Assembly (NCBI GenBank): GCA_947475525.1
Contig: CANJMI010000001.1
Location: 248,001-312,000, forward strand
Direction: 5' to 3'
DNA from: Polyangiaceae bacterium
GTDB lineage: Bacteria; Myxococcota_A; Polyangia; Polyangiales; Polyangiaceae
DNA length: 64,000 nt
The notes below the pieces were generated by a model. That model was not told the DNA's origin. It did no database searches and saw only the letters and a program-made list of their open reading frames with translations. The position numbers and the translations under genes are program-made. This document shows, in pieces, positions 47,157-55,053 of the stretch (within the stretch, counting starts at the first letter, position 1; every line of letters starts with the position of its first letter).

Positions 47157-47206
47157 GGTTCCCGCCAAGGTCCCGTGACTCTCTTGCGGTTCCCGCCAAG
47201 GTCCCG
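47157..47206 (-). repeat. Two 19-bp direct repeats upstream of flagellin gene
   Basis: The plus-strand sequence GGTTCCCGCCAAGGTCCCG occurs at 47157-47175 and 47188-47206, a 31-bp period (about three helical turns). The near copy is 19 bases upstream of the leader hairpin, as is the single related motif before the other flagellin gene. Probably binding sites for a flagellin regulator or sigma factor. Confidence 0.7.
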
Positions 47207-47330
47207 CAACCCATTCAAACGGTCGCCCGGCGCGCTCCTTGAGGACCGGGGGTCGATTTATCTCGCTCGGTCTTGCGAGTGGTGTTGATTCACCCTGCCT
47301 CGATGAAGGGGGCGCACTACGCTCTCGCGC

Positions 47331-48149
47331 GTGGGCATGGACGACCGTCGAGACATCTTCCTGCGCGGCTTGGACGCTTACCGAAAGGGTGAGCATCACG
47401 AGGCGCACGAGCATTGGGAGGAGATTTGGCAGGACGAACCCGATGAGTCGCGAAGTCGCCTTCTTCAGGCGCTGATTCAAGTCGCGAGCGCGGCTCACAA
47501 GGCGACGCATGATGTGGCTCCGCTCGGTGCGGTGAGACTTCTCGAACAGGCAGAGAGGCGCCTGCGTGCGTTGCCCGAGCGATTCATGGCTGTCGACGTG
47601 GCAGCGCTATGCGAACGCCTTGGGCCTTACGCTCACGCAATAACGACGGCGCATGCGGCGCTGGGACACGTGCGTCTCGAGGCCTCGCTCGCGCCTGAGA
47701 TCCCGATCGCTGGCGAGGTGGGTCCGTGGGGAGCGGTCGAGGCGGCGCCGCTCGTCCCGGAGCTTGCGCGGGCGGCCTGGTTCGAGCAAGGGCTGTCCGC
47801 TTACGGGCGCGGCGCGTTTTTCGATGCGCATGAGTTCTGGGAACAGCTGTGGCGTGACGAGCGGGGGGAGGATTACAAGTGCCTGTTGCAGGGCCTGATT
47901 CAGGTGGCTGCGGCGATGCACAAAGTGCAGGAGCAGCACAAGCCAGGGCCCTCGGCGAGCTTGCTCTCCCGTGCGCTGTTGCGGCTCAGCGGCTTGCCGA
48001 AGGACTTCGGTGGGCTGCAGGTGGATCGCGTGGTCCGCGAAATTCTCGACGCGCAGCGGGCCCTCGCGGAGCTTGTCGAATCGCCAAAACATTTGCCGAT
48101 GCTCGCGCCGGAGCAGGTGCCCACGATCGCTCGCGTGCTGCGGGGCTGA
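47331..48149 (+). CDS. Tandem DUF309 protein
   Basis: A 272-residue protein made of two DUF309-type units. The first has FLRGLDAYRKGEHHEAHEHW with LLQALIQVASAAHKATH, the second WFEQGLSAYGRGAFFDAHEF with LLQGLIQVAAAMHKVQEQ. Both keep the HEAHExWE-type His/Glu helix. DUF309 proteins are usually single-unit, around 100-170 residues, and of unknown function. The start is a GTG at 47331 or an ATG at 47337. The gene is divergent from the flagellin gene, whose regulatory region lies between them. Confidence 0.8.
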   Translation: MGMDDRRDIFLRGLDAYRKGEHHEAHEHWEEIWQDEPDESRSRLLQALIQVASAAHKATHDVAPLGAVRLLEQAERRLRALPERFMAVDVAALCERLGPYAHAITTAHAALGHVRLEASLAPEIPIAGEVGPWGAVEAAPLVPELARAAWFEQGLSAYGRGAFFDAHEFWEQLWRDERGEDYKCLLQGLIQVAAAMHKVQEQHKPGPSASLLSRALLRLSGLPKDFGGLQVDRVVREILDAQRALAELVESPKHLPMLAPEQVPTIARVLRG

Positions 48150-48150
48150 C

Positions 48151-48747
48151 TCAGTTACCGCCCGTGGCTGCGCGTGCGAGCACCGCGTCAAGCCGCGCGA
48201 GGAATGCGTCCGGTGTGAGGTAGTGCTCGATACGCTCGAGCTGGCGACCGTGGTCGTCGACGAACACCATCGTGGGCAAGCCGCGAACGCGGTAACGGGC
48301 TTGCTCGTGGCGGTTGGCTCGCGTCTCCTCGGTGACGTCGATCCGGAGCGCGACGAAGTGCGTGCTGAGGCGTTGCCGCACCACGGGATCCGACAACGTA
48401 TCGCTCTCGAGTAGGTGGCAAGGAAGGCACCAGTCCGCGGCAAAGTGGACGAGCATCGGGCGGTGAGTCCGGCGCGATTCGGCTGCCGCTTGCTCCACAT
48501 CGGTGAGCCACGGCGGGTCGACGTGTAGCGCGACGGCGTCTGGAAGGTCGCCCCGTTGCGCGGGGACGGAAGGCGCGCTCGGTGATTCGCGCGACGGCGT
48601 CGAGGAAGCTGCGACGCTGCCATCTTCGGTGCTGCGATCGGCGGCGCGGCCACCCGCAAGTTCCGGCATGCGCCAAGCCATCGACGGCTGCTTTGTGCAT
48701 GCGCCGAGCAGCACGGCCGACAAGGCAAGTGCTCGGCGCGCGGTCAC
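48151..48747 (-). CDS. Thioredoxin-like lipoprotein (DsbD C-terminal-domain type)
   Basis: A 198-residue protein. A GTG start at 48747 overlaps the upstream gene by 4 nt and gives a signal peptide with lipobox SAVLLGAC (Cys17). After a Ser/Pro-rich linker comes a thioredoxin fold with the active site HFAADWCLPCHLLE, a cis-proline segment RGLPTMVFVDD, and LSDPVVRQRL, all typical of periplasmic DsbD-gamma-like reductants. It probably reduces disulfides of envelope proteins; its Cys-rich neighbour is an obvious candidate substrate, though that is inference. Confidence 0.83.
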   Translation of the reverse strand: MTARRALALSAVLLGACTKQPSMAWRMPELAGGRAADRSTEDGSVAASSTPSRESPSAPSVPAQRGDLPDAVALHVDPPWLTDVEQAAAESRRTHRPMLVHFAADWCLPCHLLESDTLSDPVVRQRLSTHFVALRIDVTEETRANRHEQARYRVRGLPTMVFVDDHGRQLERIEHYLTPDAFLARLDAVLARAATGGN

Positions 48748-49472
48748 GGTTCGACGCAGGTGCCGTAAGGTTTCTCTTGGAAGGTGAGGGGCGGCTCGAA
48801 GAAAACGCACTTGCTCGCAATCGACGGGCACGAGGGGCTGTCTTGACCGGGCACATCGCACCAGCGCGCGCACTTCGCAGAAAGCGGGGTCTCGGTGATC
48901 ACGATGCAGACGCGGCCCGGCGCGCAGTCCACTTCGGAAGTGCACGCAATGCCCTCGCCAACGTTCTTCGATTTCGCGCAGTCGAAGCCCTCGCCGGTGC
49001 GGTCGATGCAGGTGACGTTCGCGTTTGCGTCGCAAGGCGAAGCGCCGATCGGCTCGCAGCCCGACGTGCAGTGGAGAACTTTCTTGGAGATGACCGAGCC
49101 GTTCGGGCGCTGTGCCTCGATGCACGAGCCTTTTACCGTGAATGGTGTTTGATCTCGCGTCGCTTGAAATTCGCAGTCGGACGCGCTCTCGCAGCGTGGC
49201 TTGCAGGCGCCGTACTTCGGGTCACAGAGCGTGCCGTCGACGCAGTCGGCGTCCCTGCTGCAGCTTTGCCAAACGTTCTTCGTGCCATCGTTGACACACG
49301 CGAATTCGCCGGTGTCTACGTTCGTTAGCGCGCACTTTTTCCCCGCGCCGCACGACCCGACTTCACCTGATGTGCAGGCGATAGGGTTGCGGTATTCGAA
49401 CGCGGGATAGTTGCAGGAGGCTGCAAAGAGCGCCGCCCCGATGGCGCATTGCTGGAAGGCACGGAAGATCAT
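48744..49472 (-). CDS. Cysteine-rich lipoprotein
   Basis: A 242-residue protein starting MIFRAFQQCAIGAALFAASC, with the lipobox cysteine at residue 20. The mature part has more than twenty cysteines in repeated small knots (SCSRDADCVDGTLCDPKYGA, CTSEVDCAPGRVCIV, CARWCDVPGQDSPSC), a pattern common in myxobacterial surface lipoproteins. Function unknown. Cotranscribed with the thioredoxin lipoprotein, with which it overlaps by 4 nt. Confidence 0.68.
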   Translation of the reverse strand: MIFRAFQQCAIGAALFAASCNYPAFEYRNPIACTSGEVGSCGAGKKCALTNVDTGEFACVNDGTKNVWQSCSRDADCVDGTLCDPKYGACKPRCESASDCEFQATRDQTPFTVKGSCIEAQRPNGSVISKKVLHCTSGCEPIGASPCDANANVTCIDRTGEGFDCAKSKNVGEGIACTSEVDCAPGRVCIVITETPLSAKCARWCDVPGQDSPSCPSIASKCVFFEPPLTFQEKPYGTCVEP

Positions 49473-49527
49473 CGCGGAGTCTCGGCAAGGTAACACCATC
49501 GGCGTCATTCTCGCCTGGGACTTCGGG

Positions 49528-49944
49528 TTAAGGGTCGTTGTGGCGGAGTCCCAGAAGCTTTGCGACGCTGGCCTCGTCCGCAGGTGTGAATTCGTAGCTG
49601 TCGAACTCGTCGCTTCTCACCCATTCGAACGCGTGCACCGCACGGGGCTCGAGAGTGCCTTCGCGAATGCGGCAATCGTACGTGTAGAGTTCGAGAAGGT
49701 AGGCTTCGTAGGTGTGGCTCTCGAAGCCGATGCACTCGCTCACGTCGACAGAGACGCCGAGGCGGTGCAGGATTTCTCGTTCGAGTGCGGCAGCATCCGT
49801 CTCGCCATCTTCGACGCGTCCGCCAGGAAATTCCCACAAAAGAGGGAGCACAGCGTTCGGTCGCCGTTGGGTGATCAGGTACTTGCCGTCGTGACCGATG
49901 ACGGCCGCGACGACGCGAATTCGGGGAAGGAGGCTTACGGTCAT
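49528..49944 (-). CDS. Nudix-fold protein with degenerate catalytic box
   Basis: A 138-residue MutT/NudG-like protein. The fold is clear: VVAAVIGHDGKYLITQRRPN, LLWEFPGGRVEDGETDAAAL, EREILHRLGV. In the Nudix box GX5EX7REUXEEXGU the two metal-binding glutamates are replaced by His-Arg (REILHRLGV), checked in the DNA. Hydrolysis of a nucleoside diphosphate derivative may therefore be weak or absent. The start ATG at 49944 overlaps the FHA gene by 4 nt. Confidence 0.82.
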   Translation of the reverse strand: MTVSLLPRIRVVAAVIGHDGKYLITQRRPNAVLPLLWEFPGGRVEDGETDAAALEREILHRLGVSVDVSECIGFESHTYEAYLLELYTYDCRIREGTLEPRAVHAFEWVRSDEFDSYEFTPADEASVAKLLGLRHNDP

Positions 49945-50792
49945 CGGGATGCGAGCGCGACGCGAAAGAGCTGTTGGCCAAGGAGCAGAACTTCGCCGGG
50001 ACCGACCTCGGTTTCGCCGCTGAGTCGAACGAACGTGCCGTTGGAACTGCCGAGGTCGATGATGACGACTCGGCCTGCCTCGACGTTGAGACGGCAGTGC
50101 GCGCCGGAAACGTAGCCATCGTCGGGGAAGACGATATCGCCGCGCTCGCGCCCGATTTGAAGGCCGCTCATTGGCACGACGAACGCGTCTCCGGTGCTGT
50201 TTCGCCCCAGCACGATGAGCACGCGGCCGGCCACGTTGTCGGTGGCGGCTCCGAGCCAGGCTACCTTTTCGTGGTCGGGCGCCTTGGCTTTTAACGCATC
50301 GAAGCGCAAGAGGGCCTGCCCCACGCGAAAGCACTGGCCCGAGGCAATTGGGCAGGGATCGCCTGCGCGTAGCTTGCGGTAGATCCCGTTGAGTGAATCT
50401 TCGTCGCGAACGAGGAGCCGCTCGCCTCTCGGAGTGAACGATCCATGGTTCGGCGACATGAACCTATCGCGCGCGAAGGCCCCGCCTCGGTTCTTACCGA
50501 ACACCGTAGGACCTTCGTTCAGGCGGTGCGAGGCGGTTGCCGAGCCGTCGATTGCAATCGAGATGAGCTCGAGGCGGCTTGGCACTGGGGGCTTGACCGT
50601 CGCGGTCCAGGTTACCCGCTCGGACCGTCTGCTGTCCGGAGGCCGCTCCAGCGAGGCTGTCTCATCCGCGGAAAGCGCAGCGGGCGCGTCCTCTTGGAGT
50701 CCGCGCGGGCGCCTTGGCATCCCGGCTCCGCAACCCATGCAGAACCGGAAGCTTGCGCCATTTTCTTTGCCGCAGCCCGGACAGACCACCAT
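49941..50792 (-). CDS. Twin FHA-domain protein with N-terminal zinc ribbon
   Basis: A 283-residue cytoplasmic signalling adaptor. A zinc ribbon (CPGCGKENG, CMGCG) is followed by a first FHA-like domain (VFGKNRGGAFARDRFMSPNH, DEDSLNGIYRKL) and a second, well-preserved one (QIGRERGDIVFPDDGYVSGA, LGSSNGTFVRL). FHA domains bind phosphothreonine, so it could read out Ser/Thr kinases such as the two in this window. In the first domain the phosphate-binding Ser/Arg positions are partly altered. It overlaps the Nudix gene by 4 nt. Confidence 0.85.
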   Translation of the reverse strand: MVVCPGCGKENGASFRFCMGCGAGMPRRPRGLQEDAPAALSADETASLERPPDSRRSERVTWTATVKPPVPSRLELISIAIDGSATASHRLNEGPTVFGKNRGGAFARDRFMSPNHGSFTPRGERLLVRDEDSLNGIYRKLRAGDPCPIASGQCFRVGQALLRFDALKAKAPDHEKVAWLGAATDNVAGRVLIVLGRNSTGDAFVVPMSGLQIGRERGDIVFPDDGYVSGAHCRLNVEAGRVVIIDLGSSNGTFVRLSGETEVGPGEVLLLGQQLFRVALASR

Positions 50793-50843
50793 CGCGTGGG
50801 CGGAGTATGCGGGAAACGCGCAGCGAAGGCGAATTCGGGTGCG

Positions 50844-51449
50844 TTACCGTGCGAGCGTCGCGAGGGCTTCACGGACGAGTTCGCCGAGTGGACGTTCGAG
50901 ATCTTGGATTGAGCCGATGGCGCGCTCGGCTTCGGAGGGTTTCCAGCCCATGCGGACGAGGGCGTCGAGGAGCTGGGCCGCGGGGCTCGTTGCGGTCGCT
51001 GGCGCGGCGGCCACGCGTTGTGGGCCAGGCTCGCCCGTCGTGAGACCCAGCAATTTCCCCTTCAACTCGAGCGAGATTCGCTGGGCGGTCTTTAGGCCTA
51101 CGCCTGGGATGCGCTTGAGTGCGGCGACGTCTTCACGTTCGATCGCGGCGGCGAGAGCGCCCACCTCGAGTGCTCCGAGCACGCTGAGCGCGAGCTTCGG
51201 TCCGACGTGCGAGACTGCGAGCAAGGTGCGAAATGCGATGCGATCGGCGGCCGTCGCAAAACCGTAGAGTTCGAGAGCATCTTCGCGGACGTGGGTATGC
51301 ACGTGCAGCGTCACGCTGCCATCGGCGGAGCCGGCTCGCCCGGCCGTGCCGAGCGGAGCCGCGAGCTCGTAGCCGACGCCCCCGACGTCGACGAGCAGTG
51401 TTCCGTCAGGCTCGCTCGCGATGAGGCGGCCGGTGAGCCTTCCAATCAC
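50844..51449 (-). CDS. ruvA: Holliday junction branch migration subunit RuvA
   Basis: A 201-residue protein that binds four-way DNA junctions and loads RuvB. It begins MIGRLTGRLIASEPDGTLLV, has the VGYELAAP strand, the helix-hairpin-helix pieces LLAVSHVGPKLALSVL and LKRIPGVGLKTAQRISLELK, and the C-terminal RuvB-binding domain (MGWKPSEAERAIG). ruvB and ruvC are not adjacent. It follows the cytochrome-like lipoprotein gene by only 6 bp. Confidence 0.95.
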   Translation of the reverse strand: MIGRLTGRLIASEPDGTLLVDVGGVGYELAAPLGTAGRAGSADGSVTLHVHTHVREDALELYGFATAADRIAFRTLLAVSHVGPKLALSVLGALEVGALAAAIEREDVAALKRIPGVGLKTAQRISLELKGKLLGLTTGEPGPQRVAAAPATATSPAAQLLDALVRMGWKPSEAERAIGSIQDLERPLGELVREALATLAR

Positions 51450-51455
51450 ACGGCC

Positions 51456-51989
51456 TCAGTTGTTCAGGGCGCCGTCTTTGATCCAGCCGGCGATCGTGTC
51501 GACGTCCGCCGCGTCGAGCGCGGGGCTGTTCAGCGGCATGCGCGTGCCGCAGCCAGCGGGGGCGCAGGTGTCGCTTATCGCGGCGCACGCGGTGAACTTC
51601 GAGTAAGCGATCTTCGCCATGAGCCAGCTCGTTTCGGGCGAGCCGGCTTCGACCATCGCGAGCGACGAGCGTTCCGAGGTGGCGCCGACAATCGCGTCGC
51701 GCACGGCCTTGAGTTCATCGTCGGTTTGCGTGATGCCGTTGGGCGCGCCAAGGCCAAGACCTTCTTGCGGCGTGCTCGCCTCCGAATTGTGGCAAGCGCT
51801 GAAATTGCAGGACCTTTGGAAGATCGGCATCACGTCGCTCTTGAAAGAGGCGCCGCTTTTAGCCGTCGCGAAATCGAGGCAACCGCTGCCTGATGATCCG
51901 GTGGTGGCGGATGTGGCGGAGGTGTCCGTAGCGTCGCCACAAGCGGCCAACGGGGCGAGAGCAAGTGCTGCGATCAAGAATTTATTCAC
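51456..51989 (-). CDS. Small lipoprotein with cytochrome c-like CX4CH motif
   Basis: A 177-residue lipoprotein with lipobox LAPLAAC (Cys17). Residues about 45-75 read FKSDVMPIFQRSCNFSACHN, where C-NFSA-CH is a CX4CH heme-binding-like motif in the context usual for cytochrome c-type domains. The end (MPLNSPALDAADVDTIAGWI) resembles the last helix of such domains with a possible Met ligand. Whether heme is attached through a CX4CH site is uncertain. It precedes ruvA by 6 bp, an odd operon partner. Confidence 0.62.
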   Translation of the reverse strand: MNKFLIAALALAPLAACGDATDTSATSATTGSSGSGCLDFATAKSGASFKSDVMPIFQRSCNFSACHNSEASTPQEGLGLGAPNGITQTDDELKAVRDAIVGATSERSSLAMVEAGSPETSWLMAKIAYSKFTACAAISDTCAPAGCGTRMPLNSPALDAADVDTIAGWIKDGALNN

Positions 51990-52149
51990 GTCATCACCTT
52001 CTTACAGAAGACCGTACTCCGCGCCCTCCTGCACGGCAACTCTGCGGGACGCGTTTGAGCTTCGAGACGTTCGTCGGGCGTCCCCCGATGACGGCGGCGC
52101 CTCGCTTTTTGGCCGCCGTGCCCGTGCCCTCGTATGATGAAGGCATTCG

Positions 52150-52599
52150 ATGTCGCCTTCGTATGCTCGCTCGGCTCGCCACGTGACCTTCGCGCTGCTC
52201 GCTTTCCTCTTCGGATGCGCGCCGCAGGCGGACGCGTTGCGCCGGGAGTTTGGCGAGCTGAAACACGATGTGGCTTCCGTCCGCGCGGAGAATGCGGCGC
52301 TCCGCGAGCGCATCGATGCATTGGAAGAAAAGGGAGCGCCCGCGCCCGTTCCCGATTCGGCTCCGTCGTCGTCGGCTGTTTCCGCGACGGACGACCGACC
52401 CGAGCTGAAGGTGGTTCGCATCTCTCCCGAGGCCTCGCAAAGCGATGGCTGGGTCGCCGTCGATCCGAGCGACCCGAAGCGTCCGCGCCCGGCATCGAGC
52501 GCGCTGTCCGATGGCCCAACGACGGAGATCCGCAGCGAACGCGGTGGTGCTGTCATGCAACGTTCGACGCCCGCCACGACCGTGGCCCCGCGCAAATGA
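52150..52599 (+). CDS. Lipoprotein with short coiled coil
   Basis: A 149-residue protein with lipobox LLAFLFGC (Cys23) followed directly by a heptad coiled coil (about residues 29-60: LRREFGELKHDVASVRAENA, LRERIDALEEKG). The remainder is Pro/Ser-rich and disordered-looking. The layout resembles the N-terminus of CpoB/YbgF-like trimerising proteins, but the TPR part is missing. Its stop codon lies 8 bp before the LysM gene, so the two are an operon. Confidence 0.65.
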   Translation: MSPSYARSARHVTFALLAFLFGCAPQADALRREFGELKHDVASVRAENAALRERIDALEEKGAPAPVPDSAPSSSAVSATDDRPELKVVRISPEASQSDGWVAVDPSDPKRPRPASSALSDGPTTEIRSERGGAVMQRSTPATTVAPRK

Positions 52600-52606
52600 G
52601 GAATCC

Positions 52607-53950
52607 ATGAGTCGCAATTGGCTCTTCGCCACCCTTGTCCCCTTCTTGTTGTTTGTCGCTCCTCTCGCCCGCGCCCAGGATGCTGGCGGACCACCCGTGG
52701 ATGGCGGAGCCCCTGGTGGCGCCGATGCTCCACCCGGTGGCGGAGACAACGGCGGCGCGCCCACCGATGGTGGAGCCGACCCCTCGGCAACGACGCCGTA
52801 CGTGCCCCAAGCCGGGGGAGGTGGCGGTCAGAAGACCGACGTCAATGCCGGGCTCGATGCGGGTACGCGGCCATCGGCAGCCGGCGCGGTGGGGCGCGAC
52901 AGTTTCACCTACGGAACGAGCTCGTCTGCGGCGACCATTCGCGGCGGCCAGAGCGGCTCGTACGTGATGTCCGGGCAGTACGTGCCTGAGCTTCACACCG
53001 CAAAGCGCGGCGACACCCTTTGGGAGATCTCGCAACGCTACTTCGGCAACACCTACAACTGGCCTCGTCTGTGGTCGTACAACCGGCAGATCCAAAACCC
53101 ACACTGGATTTATCCTGGCGATCACGTTCGCCTCCGCGAGCCGTCCGTTCAGAAGAGCGTTGGAACCGTTGGGGTCGCTCGCCTCAATCCACAGGTCTCG
53201 CCGTCGACCATTTTTCAGCGTCACGTTGGCTTTCTCCTCGACGGAAAGACCGCTGCTTGGGGCGAGATCGTCGGGAGTCCCGATGATCAAATGATCATCA
53301 CCGAACAAGACGAGGTGTACGTGCAATTGGTCGGCGACCGGGAGTACCAAGTAGGTCAAAAGCTGATCGTCTTCGAGCCCCGACAAGTCGATGAAGGTGC
53401 CGAGTTTCCGCACGTGTGGATCCGCGGCATCGTCGAGATAGACCGCATCAATGCGAAGACCAAGATGGCGCGTGCGCGCGTGCTCGAGTCGATGAGCGAG
53501 ATGCATCGGGGATGCAAAGTCGCTCCGTATGAACGCAACCTCGACGTGCTCACCCCAGTCGCCAACAAAAAGACGCTGCAAGCGCGCATCATCGGTTCGA
53601 TCTATCCGTACGAGTTCTACACCAAACATCAGGTCGTCTTTATCAACAAGGGGGTCTTGGACGGCCTCGAGGTCGGCAATCGACTGTTCGTCGTTCAACG
53701 AACCGACCGCTGGCGCCGCGACCTAAGTAGTGCGGGCCCGCTCGGTGGGACGCGTTCGCTTGTCGAGGACGACCGCAGCGCCCTTGTCGAGGACACGGCC
53801 GACGGACCGACAGCGGACTCCTATCCCGCGGAGACGTACGGCGAGCTTATCGTCACGCGCACACGGCAACATTCGGCGACGTGCCTCATCCTCGCGTCGA
53901 GTTACGAGATCCCGCGGGACGCAACGTTGATTGCCCGCGAAGGTTACTGA
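52607..53950 (+). CDS. LysM-domain envelope protein
   Basis: A 447-residue protein. The ATG at 52607 has GAGGA four bases upstream, overlapping the stop of the gene before; a signal peptide (FATLVPFLLFVAPLARA) follows. A Gly/Pro/Asp-rich stretch leads to one LysM domain (about residues 130-175: HTAKRGDTLWEISQRYFGNT, LWSYNRQIQNPHWIYPGDHV) that should bind peptidoglycan. The C-terminal 270 residues are beta-rich (RHVGFLLDGKTAAWGEIVGS, HQVVFINKGVLDGLEVGNRL) without a recognised catalytic motif. Confidence 0.8.
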   Translation: MSRNWLFATLVPFLLFVAPLARAQDAGGPPVDGGAPGGADAPPGGGDNGGAPTDGGADPSATTPYVPQAGGGGGQKTDVNAGLDAGTRPSAAGAVGRDSFTYGTSSSAATIRGGQSGSYVMSGQYVPELHTAKRGDTLWEISQRYFGNTYNWPRLWSYNRQIQNPHWIYPGDHVRLREPSVQKSVGTVGVARLNPQVSPSTIFQRHVGFLLDGKTAAWGEIVGSPDDQMIITEQDEVYVQLVGDREYQVGQKLIVFEPRQVDEGAEFPHVWIRGIVEIDRINAKTKMARARVLESMSEMHRGCKVAPYERNLDVLTPVANKKTLQARIIGSIYPYEFYTKHQVVFINKGVLDGLEVGNRLFVVQRTDRWRRDLSSAGPLGGTRSLVEDDRSALVEDTADGPTADSYPAETYGELIVTRTRQHSATCLILASSYEIPRDATLIAREGY

Positions 53951-54025
53951 GCCTGCCTGGTACGGAACGATGCCGAGGCGCGCTATGCTCTTAGCCACGT
54001 GGTGAGAGTCCCGACCGCAACGACC

Positions 54026-54211
54026 ATGAATCAGCCCCGTTGTTCGATGTGCCGGCGTGCCGTGGACGACCCCAAGCTGCTGCCGTTTTGTTCGCCGCGT
54101 TGCCAACAGCAGGACCTCGTGAACTGGCTCGACGGCGCCTATAGCCTCGAGGGTCCGCCGCCGGATGACGTTGACGTGCGGCCCTCGCCGCCCGACGATG
54201 ATGAGAGCTGA
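54026..54211 (+). CDS. yacG: YacG-type zinc-finger protein (gyrase inhibitor family)
   Basis: A 61-residue protein with CSMCRRAV and PFCSPRCQQQDLVNWLDGAY, the four-cysteine zinc site and helix of YacG, which in E. coli binds and inhibits DNA gyrase. The acidic Pro/Asp tail is also normal. I start at ATG 54026; a GTG at 53999 would add nine residues. Its stop codon shares one base with the next gene's start. Confidence 0.85.
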   Translation: MNQPRCSMCRRAVDDPKLLPFCSPRCQQQDLVNWLDGAYSLEGPPPDDVDVRPSPPDDDES

Positions 54212-55017
54212 TGCGTACCTTTTTCGCTTTCGCGGTAGTCTCACTCACGTGCTCCATGGCCTCGGCCCAGGTCCCGGGCGCTCCGCCTTCAGCCGCGCCG
54301 AACGAGCCGCCTCGACAACTCCCGAGCGCCGGCGGCCTCACCGCGCCTGGCCCGATCCCGGAGGAGCAAGCGCCCGCGAAGAACACGACGGAACTTGAAC
54401 TCGAAGAGAGCTCCGAGGGCGATGCGGGGCGTGGTCTCAGCTGGTTTTGGATCGATGTCGACGGTGGTTTTCAACACGTCGGCCTCGAGACCTTCAGCGT
54501 CAATAAGTCGAACTTGACCGCCGGGCTCGTCAAGAGCGAAGCGAGCGGCAGCTACGTCGGAGCCGGGCTCGGGTTGCAGCTCATGTTCTTGCGTATCGGC
54601 CCGCGCGCTCGTGTGGGCTTCTTCGACGATTGGCAACTGTTCTCCGTAGGCGGCGAGGTCGGTCTTCGGCTCCCGCTCGGCTTCCTCGAGCCGCACATCG
54701 ATCTTGGCGGAGGGTACGTCGCACTCGGCAGTATGTCGGGCGGCGGTCTCGCGGCGATCTCCAAGAACGCGCGCGTCAGCGGTGCCTACGGCCGGATCGG
54801 TGGCGGCCTCGACATCTTTTTAGGCAGCGTTTTTTCTGTCGGCCCGTTCGCCAGTTGGGAGTTCATGGGCCTCACGCGCCCCGGCGTTTCGCTCGCCGAC
54901 CTCGATCCGAGCGCCGTGACGTCACTCTCCGAGGCCGAGAAGACGGCAGCCGCAGCCGAGGGTTCCGGTTACGGCTCGACGGTGACGGTAGGCGCTCGCG
55001 CCGGGCTCAGCTTCTAG
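54211..55017 (+). CDS. Putative outer-membrane beta-barrel protein
   Basis: A 268-residue protein with a signal peptide (FFAFAVVSLTCSMASAQ), a Pro/Ala-rich linker of about 60 residues, and strands typical of an 8-10 strand barrel (GSYVGAGLGLQLMFLRIGPR, LPLGFLEPHIDLGGGYVALG, SVFSVGPFASWEFMGLT) ending VGARAGLSF with a terminal Phe. Start overlaps the yacG stop by one base. Function unknown. Confidence 0.65.
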   Translation: MRTFFAFAVVSLTCSMASAQVPGAPPSAAPNEPPRQLPSAGGLTAPGPIPEEQAPAKNTTELELEESSEGDAGRGLSWFWIDVDGGFQHVGLETFSVNKSNLTAGLVKSEASGSYVGAGLGLQLMFLRIGPRARVGFFDDWQLFSVGGEVGLRLPLGFLEPHIDLGGGYVALGSMSGGGLAAISKNARVSGAYGRIGGGLDIFLGSVFSVGPFASWEFMGLTRPGVSLADLDPSAVTSLSEAEKTAAAAEGSGYGSTVTVGARAGLSF

Positions 55018-55053
55018 GCGGTTTGGACGCGACGGAGGGCGGGGGCGGTCTCG

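Noticed and set aside
46081-47206. Sigma54 promoters at the flagellin genes
   Set aside because: TGGC boxes are present in the repeated motif but the GC of the -12 element is not at the required 10-bp distance in any copy.
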